Shown here: positions 1-8,412 of the stretch, one piece after another | Layout: each line of letters opens with the position of its first letter | How positions within the stretch are numbered: position 1 is the stretch's first letter | Source of the DNA: Ottowia testudinis | GTDB lineage: Bacteria; Pseudomonadota; Gammaproteobacteria; Burkholderiales; Burkholderiaceae_C | Direction: 5' to 3' | Assembly: GCF_017498525.1 (NCBI RefSeq) | Contig: NZ_CP071796.1 | Location: 2,294,001-2,358,000, forward strand | DNA length: 64,000 bases | Made by a program: the position numbers and the translations under genes | The notes under the pieces: generated by a model | What the model saw: only the letters and a program-made list of their open reading frames with translations | Databases searched by the model: none | Told to the model about the DNA's origin: nothing

Positions 1-209
1 CGTGATCCACGTATCCAGCCTGAACCGGATCGCCGAGGGCCAGAACGTCGGCCAATAGCAGCCACTACACCAGCGAACGGAGCAGCGAAAAGCAGGCCAA
101 GCCCCGCCATGACCACACCTTCCCCCCACGCACCCTTGCCGACAATAGTGACTAACAAGCCGGCTCCAGCGCCCAGCACCAAGAGAAAAATAGCAAAGAG
201 CTTTCTCAT
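1..209 (-). CDS. Small membrane protein, 3' end outside window
   Basis: The frame opens at an ATG at 209 preceded by a strong ribosome-binding site (GGAGGTGATCTG), and stays open to the window edge, so at least 69 residues are coded and the C-terminus is missing. Two hydrophobic stretches (about residues 4-22 and 32-51) separated by a short charged loop suggest a small two-helix inner-membrane protein; an Arg/Gly/Ser-rich tail follows. I do not recognise a family. It lies in the island, 48 bp downstream of the short gene that ends the Argonaute operon and on the same strand, so it could be co-transcribed or simply be the next cargo gene. Confidence 0.6.
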   Translation of the reverse strand, partial: MRKLFAIFLLVLGAGAGLLVTIVGKGAWGEGVVMAGLGLLFAAPFAGVVAAIGRRSGPRRSGSGWIRGS

Positions 210-257
210 ACAGATCACCTCCTGATATCAGCTTATCCGCAGCCAATCAGCCTGCAA

Positions 258-440
258 CTACCTCACCATCAGGGGAGACAAGTCTCCAAGCGCAAATTGC
301 GCGGCACCGGTAAGAGCAAGCGAGTTCGGGTATGAGCGTGCCAGCATCTCGATCATCAGCCTCCTGAGCAACGCCGAGTCACGGTGGATGCGTGACATCA
401 GGGAAATGATGTCCGAATAGCGATGCTCCTTTTCGGTCAT
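258..440 (-). CDS. 60-residue protein coupled to the helicase gene
   Basis: Short charged, probably helical protein with no recognised domain. Its ATG overlaps the helicase stop in an ATGA arrangement, the signature of translational coupling, so it probably belongs to the Argonaute-nuclease-helicase operon and ends it. The N-terminal half is rich in Arg, His and Glu and the C-terminal half in Leu and Ala. There is no signal peptide or membrane segment. It could be a small regulatory or structural subunit, or a C-terminal piece of the helicase left after a frameshift; the clean ATGA overlap favours a separate gene. Confidence 0.5.
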   Translation of the reverse strand: MTEKEHRYSDIISLMSRIHRDSALLRRLMIEMLARSYPNSLALTGAAQFALGDLSPLMVR

Positions 441-2965
441 TCGTCAGCGAACATCGTGAGATACGACTTTGACAGCCTACGCGCTGCGAGGGGCGAGTCG
501 ACGAGTTGTCGCGCGCACTCGGCAACCAGATCGTTCGACGTGAGCTGCGATTCGCATAACTTCGAGAGGAGCGCGCGCGCATCTGAAATCAGCGAGGCCA
601 GCTTTTCATATGTCAGCGCATATGAACCAGTTGCCGCAGCCGCCTTGGTCGCCATACTCTTCGCATGGACGGACACGCGTTGGCTGTCCACCCCCTTGTA
701 GTGCTCCCGGAACCACTCCTCGGCCACCAGCAGTTGCCCATGTTCCTCTTTCGTGAGGGCATTCTTGCCGTTCTTCCGACTCTTCGCTTCGATCACCCAT
801 GCCGGCGCGTCCGGCAAAAGCCATAACACATCGGGGCCGACACCATTGGAATCATGGCGCTCCGCGGAGACGCCGATCATTCCGCCAAGATCGGCAAGCG
901 CCTGTTCGAACTGATTGGCCGATGCCTGAGCATGCAAGTGCGCAACCACCTCCTCGAAGCGCTGGAGAAAACCCCGCCGCATACGGTAGGTGCTGATCGC
1001 CTCTGCAATCGCGTTGGCCTGAGCCCCAGGAGTTGGGAGAGCCCGGTAGGGAGGCGGCACCGTTGGCCGCAGGAGGTTCCGGTTGCTCGCGTAGGCCTCC
1101 CGCTGAAGATCTTCCGCGCGGTCTCCCTGCCCCCATTGACTGGCGACACGAGCCGCAAACTGTTGCAACCACCCGCGGGTCTGGACATCCATCCCCTTCA
1201 CGTCAGACAGCAGCCGCTCAATACGACTGATGGCCTTCTGGTGATAGCCATCGTGCCAGAGGTTGAACGCCTTGCGTTCATCGGCAGCTTGGCCAAAGCG
1301 CTCAGGATCCGCTGGCTCGACCTCGACCTCTTCAGCCAGAGTCTCCGCGTGATATTCCACCCAATCGGAGTCCCGGTCATAGCTCTTGCCGATAGTGCTG
1401 GCGAGCTCCTTGAGGTTCTTCACCGCCTTGCTCACCGTGGACCCCATATCGAGCTGAGCACGTGTCGCGCTGGTCAGCAACTTGAAGTTGGCATCCTTCG
1501 CGACCCAACTCGCCAAGTCTGCGCCCATCAGCAGCACCACACAGTGATCACCAGAGCCACGCGCACCCCGGCCAATCCCCTGTTCAATGCGTTGGGCCAG
1601 CATCCGCGAAATGGTAGCCCCTCCGTACAAGGCGCTGGCACGCAGGAGCTCGTAATCGGAGGTCCCCGCCGGTAAGCCGTCCATGATCAACAGCCGACAG
1701 GAATCGCCAGGCAAGTCGATTCCGTCATAGCGACTCGCGAACACGACGGGCCCGCGCGAGGATCCACTCTGAAGTTCATTGACTTGCTCCTGAACTTCCT
1801 TGGATCCTTTGGCAACTGTTGCCGCGTCGCCCCATCGTTCGGCCGCCGTATCCGATGGCACAAGAATCACAGCGCCGCAGCCCTTCTTTTCCGTCGTCCA
1901 CTCCAGCAGCTTCTCAGCAGCCTCCCTGGCATTGAACTTGAACGGCATAAGGTCCGGAATCAGGATCATGCGCTCACTAACCCCCGCGAGGGATCTGGAG
2001 GTCAAGGCCTCGTTCACCAGCTTCGGATCCGCATCGAACGTCCTCACAATCTCACTGTCATCTGCAATGGTGGCGGACATGTAGATTCGCCTGGGTGTCT
2101 CTGAGAATGTGGGGAACAGATTCACCAGAGGAAGTACCGGCGTGATCGTGAACGCGTCCTTGCTGATCAACGCATGGCAGAGGTGCAAGTTGTCACGGAG
2201 CAAAGGCCAAATGAGCGCGTACTTCTTGGCATCGGAACGCAGTTGTTCCCGGACCGCGTCGAGCTGCTCGTTCCAGGCCCAATACGGCACCTCGATCACG
2301 CCGTAGCTCAAACCGGACAACGTGTCGTCGAAGGTCCCGAGGCGATCCATGTCGCGAAACGCCTTGCGAAACAGCCCCGTCAGTTCCTGGTAGCGTGCCT
2401 TGTTGTCCTCAGCGGTGACCTCAAGCGTGAAGGTATCGCGCACAACGGAAAACGCCACGTGCGCATCATCGAGAATGATCGCTGCCGCTTTCACCGGTGT
2501 GGTCACGCTTCCTCGAACGCCAAATTTGCTCAACCCATTGAAGAGGGCCTTGTAGGTGGCGACCATGACAGCCTTGCCATTGATAAAGGCATCGTCCAGT
2601 GACACCCCCTTCTGCAGTGACACCCCCTTCTGATAAGGCACTGCCGCGATTCCGAGCGCCTTGGCTTTTTCGAGCGTCTGATTGACCAACTGTGTCGTCG
2701 GCGCCAAGTAGAGAACCGGCTCATTCGTCTCGTTGATCGTCGACTGCGCCATCAGGAGGCCGACAAGCGTCTTGCCGCCGCCAGTGTGCAGTTTCAGCAC
2801 GATGTCGCGCTGTGTGCGCCGCTGGTACCACGTATCCAATACCTCGGCTTGGCTGGTATAGAGATCGTTGATGCCAGGTGGTTTTGGCAACCGCCGGAAT
2901 ATCTCCAGCGGCTCTGTCGGTGTCGCCTTCTTCTTCTGCGTTCTCAGTTGGGCGAAATCAACCAT
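437..2965 (-). CDS. SF2 helicase with C-terminal PD-(D/E)XK nuclease domain
   Basis: 842 residues from an ATG at 2965, chosen because GGAGGA stands 7 bases upstream; a longer frame to 3169 overlaps the previous gene and lacks such a site. Walker A is TGGGKT (61-66), motif II reads DDAH, motif III-like YMSATI, and the late motifs (FASRYDGIDLPGD, QGIGRGAR) resemble the XPD/DinG branch of superfamily 2. No cysteines lie between motifs I and II, so the iron-sulfur domain of XPD/DinG is absent. Near the C-terminus a Glu helix, GPD (Asp712) and EAK (726-728) form a PD-(D/E)XK signature, so this is a helicase-nuclease fusion. It is the third gene of the Argonaute operon, 40 bp after the nuclease gene. 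DNA unwinding plus cleavage is inferred from these domains. Confidence is high for helicase, good for nuclease. Confidence 0.85.
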   Translation of the reverse strand: MVDFAQLRTQKKKATPTEPLEIFRRLPKPPGINDLYTSQAEVLDTWYQRRTQRDIVLKLHTGGGKTLVGLLMAQSTINETNEPVLYLAPTTQLVNQTLEKAKALGIAAVPYQKGVSLQKGVSLDDAFINGKAVMVATYKALFNGLSKFGVRGSVTTPVKAAAIILDDAHVAFSVVRDTFTLEVTAEDNKARYQELTGLFRKAFRDMDRLGTFDDTLSGLSYGVIEVPYWAWNEQLDAVREQLRSDAKKYALIWPLLRDNLHLCHALISKDAFTITPVLPLVNLFPTFSETPRRIYMSATIADDSEIVRTFDADPKLVNEALTSRSLAGVSERMILIPDLMPFKFNAREAAEKLLEWTTEKKGCGAVILVPSDTAAERWGDAATVAKGSKEVQEQVNELQSGSSRGPVVFASRYDGIDLPGDSCRLLIMDGLPAGTSDYELLRASALYGGATISRMLAQRIEQGIGRGARGSGDHCVVLLMGADLASWVAKDANFKLLTSATRAQLDMGSTVSKAVKNLKELASTIGKSYDRDSDWVEYHAETLAEEVEVEPADPERFGQAADERKAFNLWHDGYHQKAISRIERLLSDVKGMDVQTRGWLQQFAARVASQWGQGDRAEDLQREAYASNRNLLRPTVPPPYRALPTPGAQANAIAEAISTYRMRRGFLQRFEEVVAHLHAQASANQFEQALADLGGMIGVSAERHDSNGVGPDVLWLLPDAPAWVIEAKSRKNGKNALTKEEHGQLLVAEEWFREHYKGVDSQRVSVHAKSMATKAAAATGSYALTYEKLASLISDARALLSKLCESQLTSNDLVAECARQLVDSPLAARRLSKSYLTMFADE
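2597..2632. repeat. 18-bp tandem duplication inside the helicase gene
   Basis: Two perfect adjacent copies of an 18-bp unit (2597-2614 and 2615-2632) encode a doubled QKGVSL in the stretch between helicase motifs Ia and II. The duplication is in frame and adds six residues. Perfect identity suggests it is recent. Confidence 0.9.
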
Positions 2966-3005
2966 GGGTCTTCCTCCTTGTTGGTAATTGCGGCGGCGAG
3001 CTTGA

Positions 3006-4256
3006 TTATTTCGTTGCCGCCGCTGCCACCGCCTGCTCCCATGCCACGCGGTCGGCGACTGGAGGCAAATGTGAAGGGCGGCTGGCAATGAGTACGTCGG
3101 CCACGCCATGTACGGTGACGAGCGCCTGACGTGTAGTCTCGTGCTCCTGCACACTGCAGGAGTCGTCATAGATGAACACCAGCACCCGCCTATAGCGTTC
3201 CGGTGATCTCAGGTACGGAACAATATCCTCAAGCACCTGCTTCTCGATCTCCTTGAACTCCCCGGCTGACCGCGCATACTTCACTTCGATCAGCAGGCCA
3301 AGACTGGGGATGCCCAGGTCCGCCCGATAGGTGGAGTGGCCGAACTTCGGCAGCGTATCCTCGTCTTCCAGGTCAGGAAACGCGCTGCGGAGGATGACCC
3401 AGAGAATGTCCTGCACCTCGCGCTCGCTACGAATCAACCAGCGGACCGGAATCTTCAAGTCAGTCGAGTCCCAACGCCAGCGTCGCAGGCAGCTTTCGAA
3501 CTGGCCGAGAAGGCTCGCCACCGTGGACGTTGACTGAAGCAACGAATCGCTACCCTCGGCGATCGCTGCTCTCAGAGCACGCCACAGCAGCGCCGCCTGA
3601 TGCGCTGACCGATGGCCCGTTGCTTCGGCCAACCCTCGCTCGACCAGCGCTGCACGCAGACTCTGCCGCTGCTCCACATTAAGGAGCGGCTGTGCTTCCG
3701 CCTGATCGCACCACCAGTCCACTGCAGCACAGTAGCCGAGCGGCGCCTCCACGTCGAAATGCGGGCGCCCAACGCTGACACCGGCCAGTTGGGCCGCGTA
3801 AGCAAGCAGAGGATCCATGCGGACCGATGCCACATTCGCCAGTCCTCTGACGACCTGAGCGCACCAAGCCAGGTACTGCGGACTGTCAGTGCGCAGCATG
3901 CGGGCAGCAAGAATGAGCCCGATCAGAACGGCCGGGTCATGCAGGGCAGCGCCGTGTCCCGCGATGCTCGGATCACGAGCGATCGCGCGCTGAAGCCCCT
4001 CCTCGAGCGAAGTTCCGTATCGCAGCCCCGGTTGGTGCGCAATCGTGAACCCCAGCGCGGCGACACTCGGCAAACTCGAAGGGTCATAGCTTCTTTGGAG
4101 CCAGGTGTCATCGCAGTCCACACCCCAGGCGATCTCAACGCGCGGATCGCCGCCGACGATGTGACGCGCCAGCAGACCTTCGACATTGCCCCCTGTATTC
4201 GCCGCGGCAATGTCGGATCGCAAACGTTCGAGCAGTTCGGAGATGAGGCGATTCAT
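3006..4256 (-). CDS. PD-(D/E)XK (restriction-endonuclease-like) nuclease
   Basis: 416 residues from the ATG at 4256, which overlaps the Argonaute stop (ATGA); the frame is open further upstream but that would lie inside the Argonaute gene. The first 290 residues are helical and unrecognised. The last 130 match restriction-endonuclease folds of the DpnII/MboI-like type: a Glu-bearing helix, Asp313 in YRADLGI, then Glu324-Val-Lys326 in LLIEVKYA, followed by a long helix and VLVFIYDD. All expected catalytic residues are present, so it is probably an active nuclease. Translational coupling to the Argonaute gene and 40-bp spacing to the helicase gene imply one functional unit. Its target (DNA or RNA) cannot be read from sequence. 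Confidence 0.8.
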   Translation of the reverse strand: MNRLISELLERLRSDIAAANTGGNVEGLLARHIVGGDPRVEIAWGVDCDDTWLQRSYDPSSLPSVAALGFTIAHQPGLRYGTSLEEGLQRAIARDPSIAGHGAALHDPAVLIGLILAARMLRTDSPQYLAWCAQVVRGLANVASVRMDPLLAYAAQLAGVSVGRPHFDVEAPLGYCAAVDWWCDQAEAQPLLNVEQRQSLRAALVERGLAEATGHRSAHQAALLWRALRAAIAEGSDSLLQSTSTVASLLGQFESCLRRWRWDSTDLKIPVRWLIRSEREVQDILWVILRSAFPDLEDEDTLPKFGHSTYRADLGIPSLGLLIEVKYARSAGEFKEIEKQVLEDIVPYLRSPERYRRVLVFIYDDSCSVQEHETTRQALVTVHGVADVLIASRPSHLPPVADRVAWEQAVAAAATK

Positions 4257-6505
4257 CAAAGGAACCACCTGCTCTCTTTGAGCTTCGTGATCAGGATGTC
4301 CGGATTGAAGTTGGGAATCTGCCGCAGGTTGCCGAGCAGATCCACCACCAGGTTCGGATAGGCGATCGACACGGGGTGCGTCGACGGCATGAACGTCCGC
4401 CATGACATGAACGTCAGGTCGAAGACCTGCTTGGCAATGTAGTCGAGGCTGCTGAACGTCGAATTCGGATGAACACTCACCAGCATGGGGCTGGGGCATC
4501 CCTGAAGATCAGTCTTGAGTTGCTGCGGCCCCGTGAGCGTCACCAGGGCAGCACGCGGTCCGAGCGGGACGATCTGACCGCGCTCGGGCACCGCGATGCC
4601 CTTGCGCGATTGGCGGTAGACGGCCCCCTGCGCCGACGCGTCGAACAGCTTCCAGTCGTGATCCCCGCTGACCTGGACGAAGGCATACTCGACTTCGAAG
4701 TCGGTGAGTTCCGTGATGAGGTTCTCCACCGCCTGCGCCTCGGTGTCCTTGTAGCGCTTGAACGCCTGATGGAAGATGATGCGCAGCTTGTCTCCTGCGC
4801 GCCAGCCGAAGCGCCGTTTCAACTCGTCGAGCGACGCGCGCAAGGAGTTGAGCAAGGCGGTCTGATACTGGTCAGAGGCCGCCTCGGTCGTGGCGTTGCC
4901 CAGCAGATAGTTCCCGTCGCCGCTGAAGACCGTGGTGATGCCGACCAGGCGTTCGCGCTCGGACAGCCGGTCGAAGCCGATGCGGGCGCTGCCTATACCA
5001 ACGACGATCTCGTGGACCAGGCGTTGCTGCACCGACAGAGTCCATGGAATGCCGCCGAGCTTCGCGTAGAGACCGAGCGCCAGGTTATTCAGGCTGTACG
5101 CAACATTGTTTTGCAGGATCGTCGATAGGCGCACCGCCTGAACGGGCACTCCCTGGGACATGAGCACCGCCTTGGCGGTGAAATAGGGGCTCTGCGCTCC
5201 AAGCAGGAGCCGGTCCTCGTCCGTGATCACAACGAGGGCCACATCGACCTTGCGTTGCGCTGCGGCCAAGGCCGCCTGGCGATATGCCTGAGCCTTTCCT
5301 CCCCGGGTTTCGACCTCGACAAACTCGAAGTCCAGGCTCTGAAGCCGGTACTTGCGCACCATGCCCTGCTGCATGGGAGTGTTCCCGCCATTGGACGGCA
5401 CACCATCGCGCAACTGCGCGGCAAATCGTTGCACATGGCCCTTCTGATCAACAGGGAACAGCACTGCCACGCGCGGCTGCTTATGCTCAAAGCTGTCGGC
5501 GTCGAAGGGACCATTGGCATCGAGCTTGGGATCGACAGGCCACGGCACCGTGATCGAGCCGCCTGGCCGGAGGCTGCACTGCGGGGTGTGCAGCTTGCGC
5601 GAAAGGCCGACACCGATGCCTTGGTGAACTTCGGTCAGATGCCCGTCCAGGGAGACCGATAGCCCGACGCAGCAGGGTAGTTCGCCCTGCAGATCCTTGA
5701 ACGTGCCGACGATCTGCTGGAGCCGAGCCAGTTGCTTGTCGGCGGCCGACACTTCGTGCAGGCGGGGCAGCATTTGGCGCTGGAACGCTTCATAGGCCGA
5801 GCCAAGAAGCTTCCGCCCCACCCGCTCGAAGTTCAAACGGCTGGGCTCGATATGCGCCTTGCCGAGGGCAATACGCTCTTGCCTGGCGTCGGCCAAGACG
5901 GCCTCGTCGCCTTCGATGCGCTCGATGCGACCGACAAGCCGGCGGTTGAACATCGGCAGGATGTACGGATCATCGACATCGTTCTCGCCCACCACGTATA
6001 GCCCGACAGGATCCAGCCCACGGTCGAGCAGTTCAGCGACGGTAGGCTTGATCAGTAGCCTCGCGCCAAAGTTGACGAGCACGCCGTTGACGAACGCACC
6101 CTCTTGCGGGGCGAGCGGTCGCACGTCGAAAGAGTACTCTGGGAACACGGCGAATGTGTCCGCGCCCTTGCCCAAGAGAAGATTGGAGGTCTCCCGGACG
6201 ATCTTGACCGGTCTGACGCCTGAGATGCTGCGACTTCGGGCGAAGAAGGACCGCAGCAAAGCCTGTCGCGCCAAGGCGTTGGCGACCGAGTGATCGCTCG
6301 TCGTGTCGAACTCGGCAGCCTGGCCTTCGGTCTTCGCGTCGGGTTCGTAGGGAAAAAGAAGGATGTCATCGCCAACACGCAAGACAAAGTGGGTTCGGAC
6401 CAGTCGCTGACGCAGTGTGCGGAGATGGTCGCTGCTCTGGTACGGGATACGGAAACCCGCGAATCTCTGTGCCGAAAACGTAATCGGTAAGTGATTGAGC
6501 AGCAT
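4256..6505 (-). CDS. Long prokaryotic Argonaute, catalytically degenerate PIWI
   Basis: 749 residues, the usual size of a full-length prokaryotic Argonaute. The C-terminal 250 residues have PIWI features: a VVGIG strand (501-505), a second strand and kink at VGITTVFSGDG, the LRIIFH strand (about 573-579), a KGIAVPERGQIVPLG segment and a final STHPVSIAYPNL/VVDLLG helix ending in a hydrophobic tail. The catalytic Asp expected after GI is Gly-Ser here, and the H-R-D-G site reads HQAFK, so the DEDX tetrad is not intact; it probably binds guide and target without cutting. The N-terminal half would hold N, L1, PAZ-like, L2 and MID regions, not individually recognisable. GAGGGAGA lies about 10 bases before the ATG. 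It is the first gene of a three- to four-gene overlapping operon with two nuclease-bearing proteins, which could supply the missing cleavage. The long-B assignment is inference. Confidence 0.8.
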   Translation of the reverse strand: MLLNHLPITFSAQRFAGFRIPYQSSDHLRTLRQRLVRTHFVLRVGDDILLFPYEPDAKTEGQAAEFDTTSDHSVANALARQALLRSFFARSRSISGVRPVKIVRETSNLLLGKGADTFAVFPEYSFDVRPLAPQEGAFVNGVLVNFGARLLIKPTVAELLDRGLDPVGLYVVGENDVDDPYILPMFNRRLVGRIERIEGDEAVLADARQERIALGKAHIEPSRLNFERVGRKLLGSAYEAFQRQMLPRLHEVSAADKQLARLQQIVGTFKDLQGELPCCVGLSVSLDGHLTEVHQGIGVGLSRKLHTPQCSLRPGGSITVPWPVDPKLDANGPFDADSFEHKQPRVAVLFPVDQKGHVQRFAAQLRDGVPSNGGNTPMQQGMVRKYRLQSLDFEFVEVETRGGKAQAYRQAALAAAQRKVDVALVVITDEDRLLLGAQSPYFTAKAVLMSQGVPVQAVRLSTILQNNVAYSLNNLALGLYAKLGGIPWTLSVQQRLVHEIVVGIGSARIGFDRLSERERLVGITTVFSGDGNYLLGNATTEAASDQYQTALLNSLRASLDELKRRFGWRAGDKLRIIFHQAFKRYKDTEAQAVENLITELTDFEVEYAFVQVSGDHDWKLFDASAQGAVYRQSRKGIAVPERGQIVPLGPRAALVTLTGPQQLKTDLQGCPSPMLVSVHPNSTFSSLDYIAKQVFDLTFMSWRTFMPSTHPVSIAYPNLVVDLLGNLRQIPNFNPDILITKLKESRWFL

Positions 6506-6617
6506 GTTTTTCTGGTCTCCCTCTAAACCACAGTAGTTGGTTGGGCACCGCTCCGGTGTCGAGCCGGGTTGGATAGCGAAGTACCGCCCGAGCCCGTATC
6601 ATGAATGAAGGTACTGG

Positions 6618-7403
6618 TCATGCAGTCGCCCCGCCCTGCAAGTCCAGTTCGTAGGCCTGAGCGATGCGCGCTGCAAGTTGAGGGACGGTCACGTCGCCAA
6701 GCTGCAGGACTTTCGGGTCGATCGAAGCATCGCCGGTCATGTGATCGAGAAAGCGCCGCAGGTCGTTCCCGATCTTGGGGTTCAGCGGAATGCGTGTCGC
6801 CGGCGCCAACAATTGAGACAGACGGAGCACGTCGTTGAGGTGCTTGCGGATGTCCTTGCCAGCGACGTTGGAGCCCTGCTCCTTGCGCTGGCTCAACTCG
6901 AGCCACGCGATGGCTTTCAAAGGAATCAAGCGATCTTCTCCGACCCATGGCAGACCGCTAAGCTCGCGGCGTCCTGCCAGGATGAATTCGTAGTAGATGT
7001 CATCCAGGAGGATCGCCGACAGGCTGGACACCGCCTCGTCCATCGGGATCGGGGTCAACCGACTGCCTTCGGTCAAACTCAAGCCATCCGGCGCACGTGC
7101 GAAGAGTTCGACCATGGCTGGAAAGCGATCGTCGGCGGGCTTCTGGAAACGGTAGAAGATTGGCTTGCCGGTGTCGCTGGCCTGCCGGATCTCGTATCCA
7201 CCAGCCTCCACAAATTTCCAGAAGGTCTCGCCGAAGGCGGGTTTCAGCGCCTCGATGTGTAGGACGATGTCGAGGTCCTTGGTGGCGCGGAATTCGAGGC
7301 CGGCATCCTCCATGGTCAGGCTGGCAGCGGTGCCGCCGATCAGAATGTATTGATCGGCATGGTTCGCGAACCACTCCCGGAAGAGATCCAGGCCTCTCAC
7401 CAT
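6618..7403 (-). CDS. AbiEii-like nucleotidyltransferase (toxin-like)
   Basis: 261 residues. The N-terminus has the nucleotidyltransferase fingerprint: LIGGTAASL (Gly-Gly at 23-24) followed by TKDLDIVL with Asp43 and Asp45 as metal ligands, the pattern of AbiEii/DUF1814-type enzymes. The rest is mostly helical. It starts inside the 3' end of the winged-helix gene (7-bp overlap), the usual antitoxin-toxin order of type IV AbiE systems. In that family the enzyme transfers nucleotides, in studied cases to tRNA 3' ends, and stops growth or phage propagation. It lies 112 bp upstream of the Argonaute gene on the same strand and could share its transcript. Confidence is good for fold, moderate for toxin role. 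Confidence 0.75.
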   Translation of the reverse strand: MVRGLDLFREWFANHADQYILIGGTAASLTMEDAGLEFRATKDLDIVLHIEALKPAFGETFWKFVEAGGYEIRQASDTGKPIFYRFQKPADDRFPAMVELFARAPDGLSLTEGSRLTPIPMDEAVSSLSAILLDDIYYEFILAGRRELSGLPWVGEDRLIPLKAIAWLELSQRKEQGSNVAGKDIRKHLNDVLRLSQLLAPATRIPLNPKIGNDLRRFLDHMTGDASIDPKVLQLGDVTVPQLAARIAQAYELDLQGGATA

Positions 7404-8389
7404 GGAAGTTGCTCCCTCAGTTCATCCAGCGCTATCTGGATGCGGTCGTCCGTATCGTCTTGCATGCTAAGGATCAACGACAACGGATCCACCGTCGCCT
7501 GATCCGGCACCAGGGCCGGGTTGTAGGTCCACAGTTGCCACTCGTGAGCACCCGGCATCGCCTCAGGCAGTTCCTGAACTCCGGCCTTGGTTACCGCCTT
7601 CCATTGCGCGGGCCCGATGGCATACACAGGCCTCATCGGCTCGGCCAGCATCGAATGGCGGGCCAAGGCGCTGAGCCCGGCCAGCCGCAGCGGTGTACCG
7701 GCAGTAGTACTCCCAGAAACCCACACAGTTCGCTTGACGGGCGTCCGGAGCATGGGCCTTGCCTGCTCCCAGGTTTGCTGCGGCGCAAGCTCCATTCGCA
7801 GCCAGCGCGATCGCCCCAAGGAGTACGACGCCGCCAACCCGGCAGCGGTCAGTTCCTTGACCACACGGGAGACCGTCATGGCCGTGTAGCCCAGGGGGCT
7901 CGCCAAGGTTGAGGGTTGCCATTCGACCTGCCACGGCTGCCTCAACAGGGCAGTGATCAGAAGAGCCTGCGCGGAGGGGCTCAGCGCGCCATCGGATGTC
8001 GGGGTGCGCCGCCGAAAGTACTCGCGCAGATCGAGCCCAAGGTCCGGAAGATAGAGTTGATTTCCGGGAACGATGAAAGGAACCTTCTGCTCAATCAGCC
8101 GCTTGCGTTCATACGAAGCCATAGCCTCAACGACGAAGATGACCGGCTCCTGGCTCAACGTCCTGACCTTGTCGAACCACTTCCGAATCTCACTTGGAGA
8201 AACCTGCTGCCGCGACTGGGCAATGGCCAAGACAACTGACTGGCCGCTCAACTCCAGTTCATTGAAGTGGAAGGTGCTCTGCAAGAAGTAGGGCAGTTCT
8301 CCGGAACGAGCCCACTTTCCCTTCCATCGGACGGGCAAGCCCAAAACCTCCTGAAGATACGAGCGAACCGCTTCCTCTAGACTCTGCAT
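7397..8389 (-). CDS. Winged-helix regulator / AbiEi-like antitoxin
   Basis: 330 residues from ATG 8389, four bases after GGTGG; a TTG one codon upstream sits too close to that site. The middle (about 145-210) reads as a winged helix-turn-helix (TAMTVSRVVKELTAAGL), giving a MarR-like DNA-binding unit; the flanking N- and C-terminal regions are unrecognised. Position before a nucleotidyltransferase matches the AbiEi/AbiEii layout, where the first protein represses the operon and counters the second. A near-palindrome lies just upstream of the start. It may regulate the whole minus-strand defence block. The alternative is a plain transcriptional regulator. Confidence 0.65.
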   Translation of the reverse strand: MQSLEEAVRSYLQEVLGLPVRWKGKWARSGELPYFLQSTFHFNELELSGQSVVLAIAQSRQQVSPSEIRKWFDKVRTLSQEPVIFVVEAMASYERKRLIEQKVPFIVPGNQLYLPDLGLDLREYFRRRTPTSDGALSPSAQALLITALLRQPWQVEWQPSTLASPLGYTAMTVSRVVKELTAAGLAASYSLGRSRWLRMELAPQQTWEQARPMLRTPVKRTVWVSGSTTAGTPLRLAGLSALARHSMLAEPMRPVYAIGPAQWKAVTKAGVQELPEAMPGAHEWQLWTYNPALVPDQATVDPLSLILSMQDDTDDRIQIALDELREQLPW

Positions 8390-8412
8390 CAAGCCACCAA
8401 ATTAACAACCAG

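Noticed and set aside
2-58. Plus-strand reading of the first 58 bases as the end of an upstream gene
   Set aside because: The minus-strand frame with a strong ribosome-binding site at 209 covers the same bases and is better supported.
854-1675. Plus-strand frame of 273 codons opposite the helicase gene
   Set aside because: No ribosome-binding site or domain; shadow of the helicase-nuclease gene.
4257-4499. N-terminal extension of the 416-residue nuclease
   Set aside because: It lies inside the Argonaute gene; the ATGA overlap start at 4256 explains the operon better.
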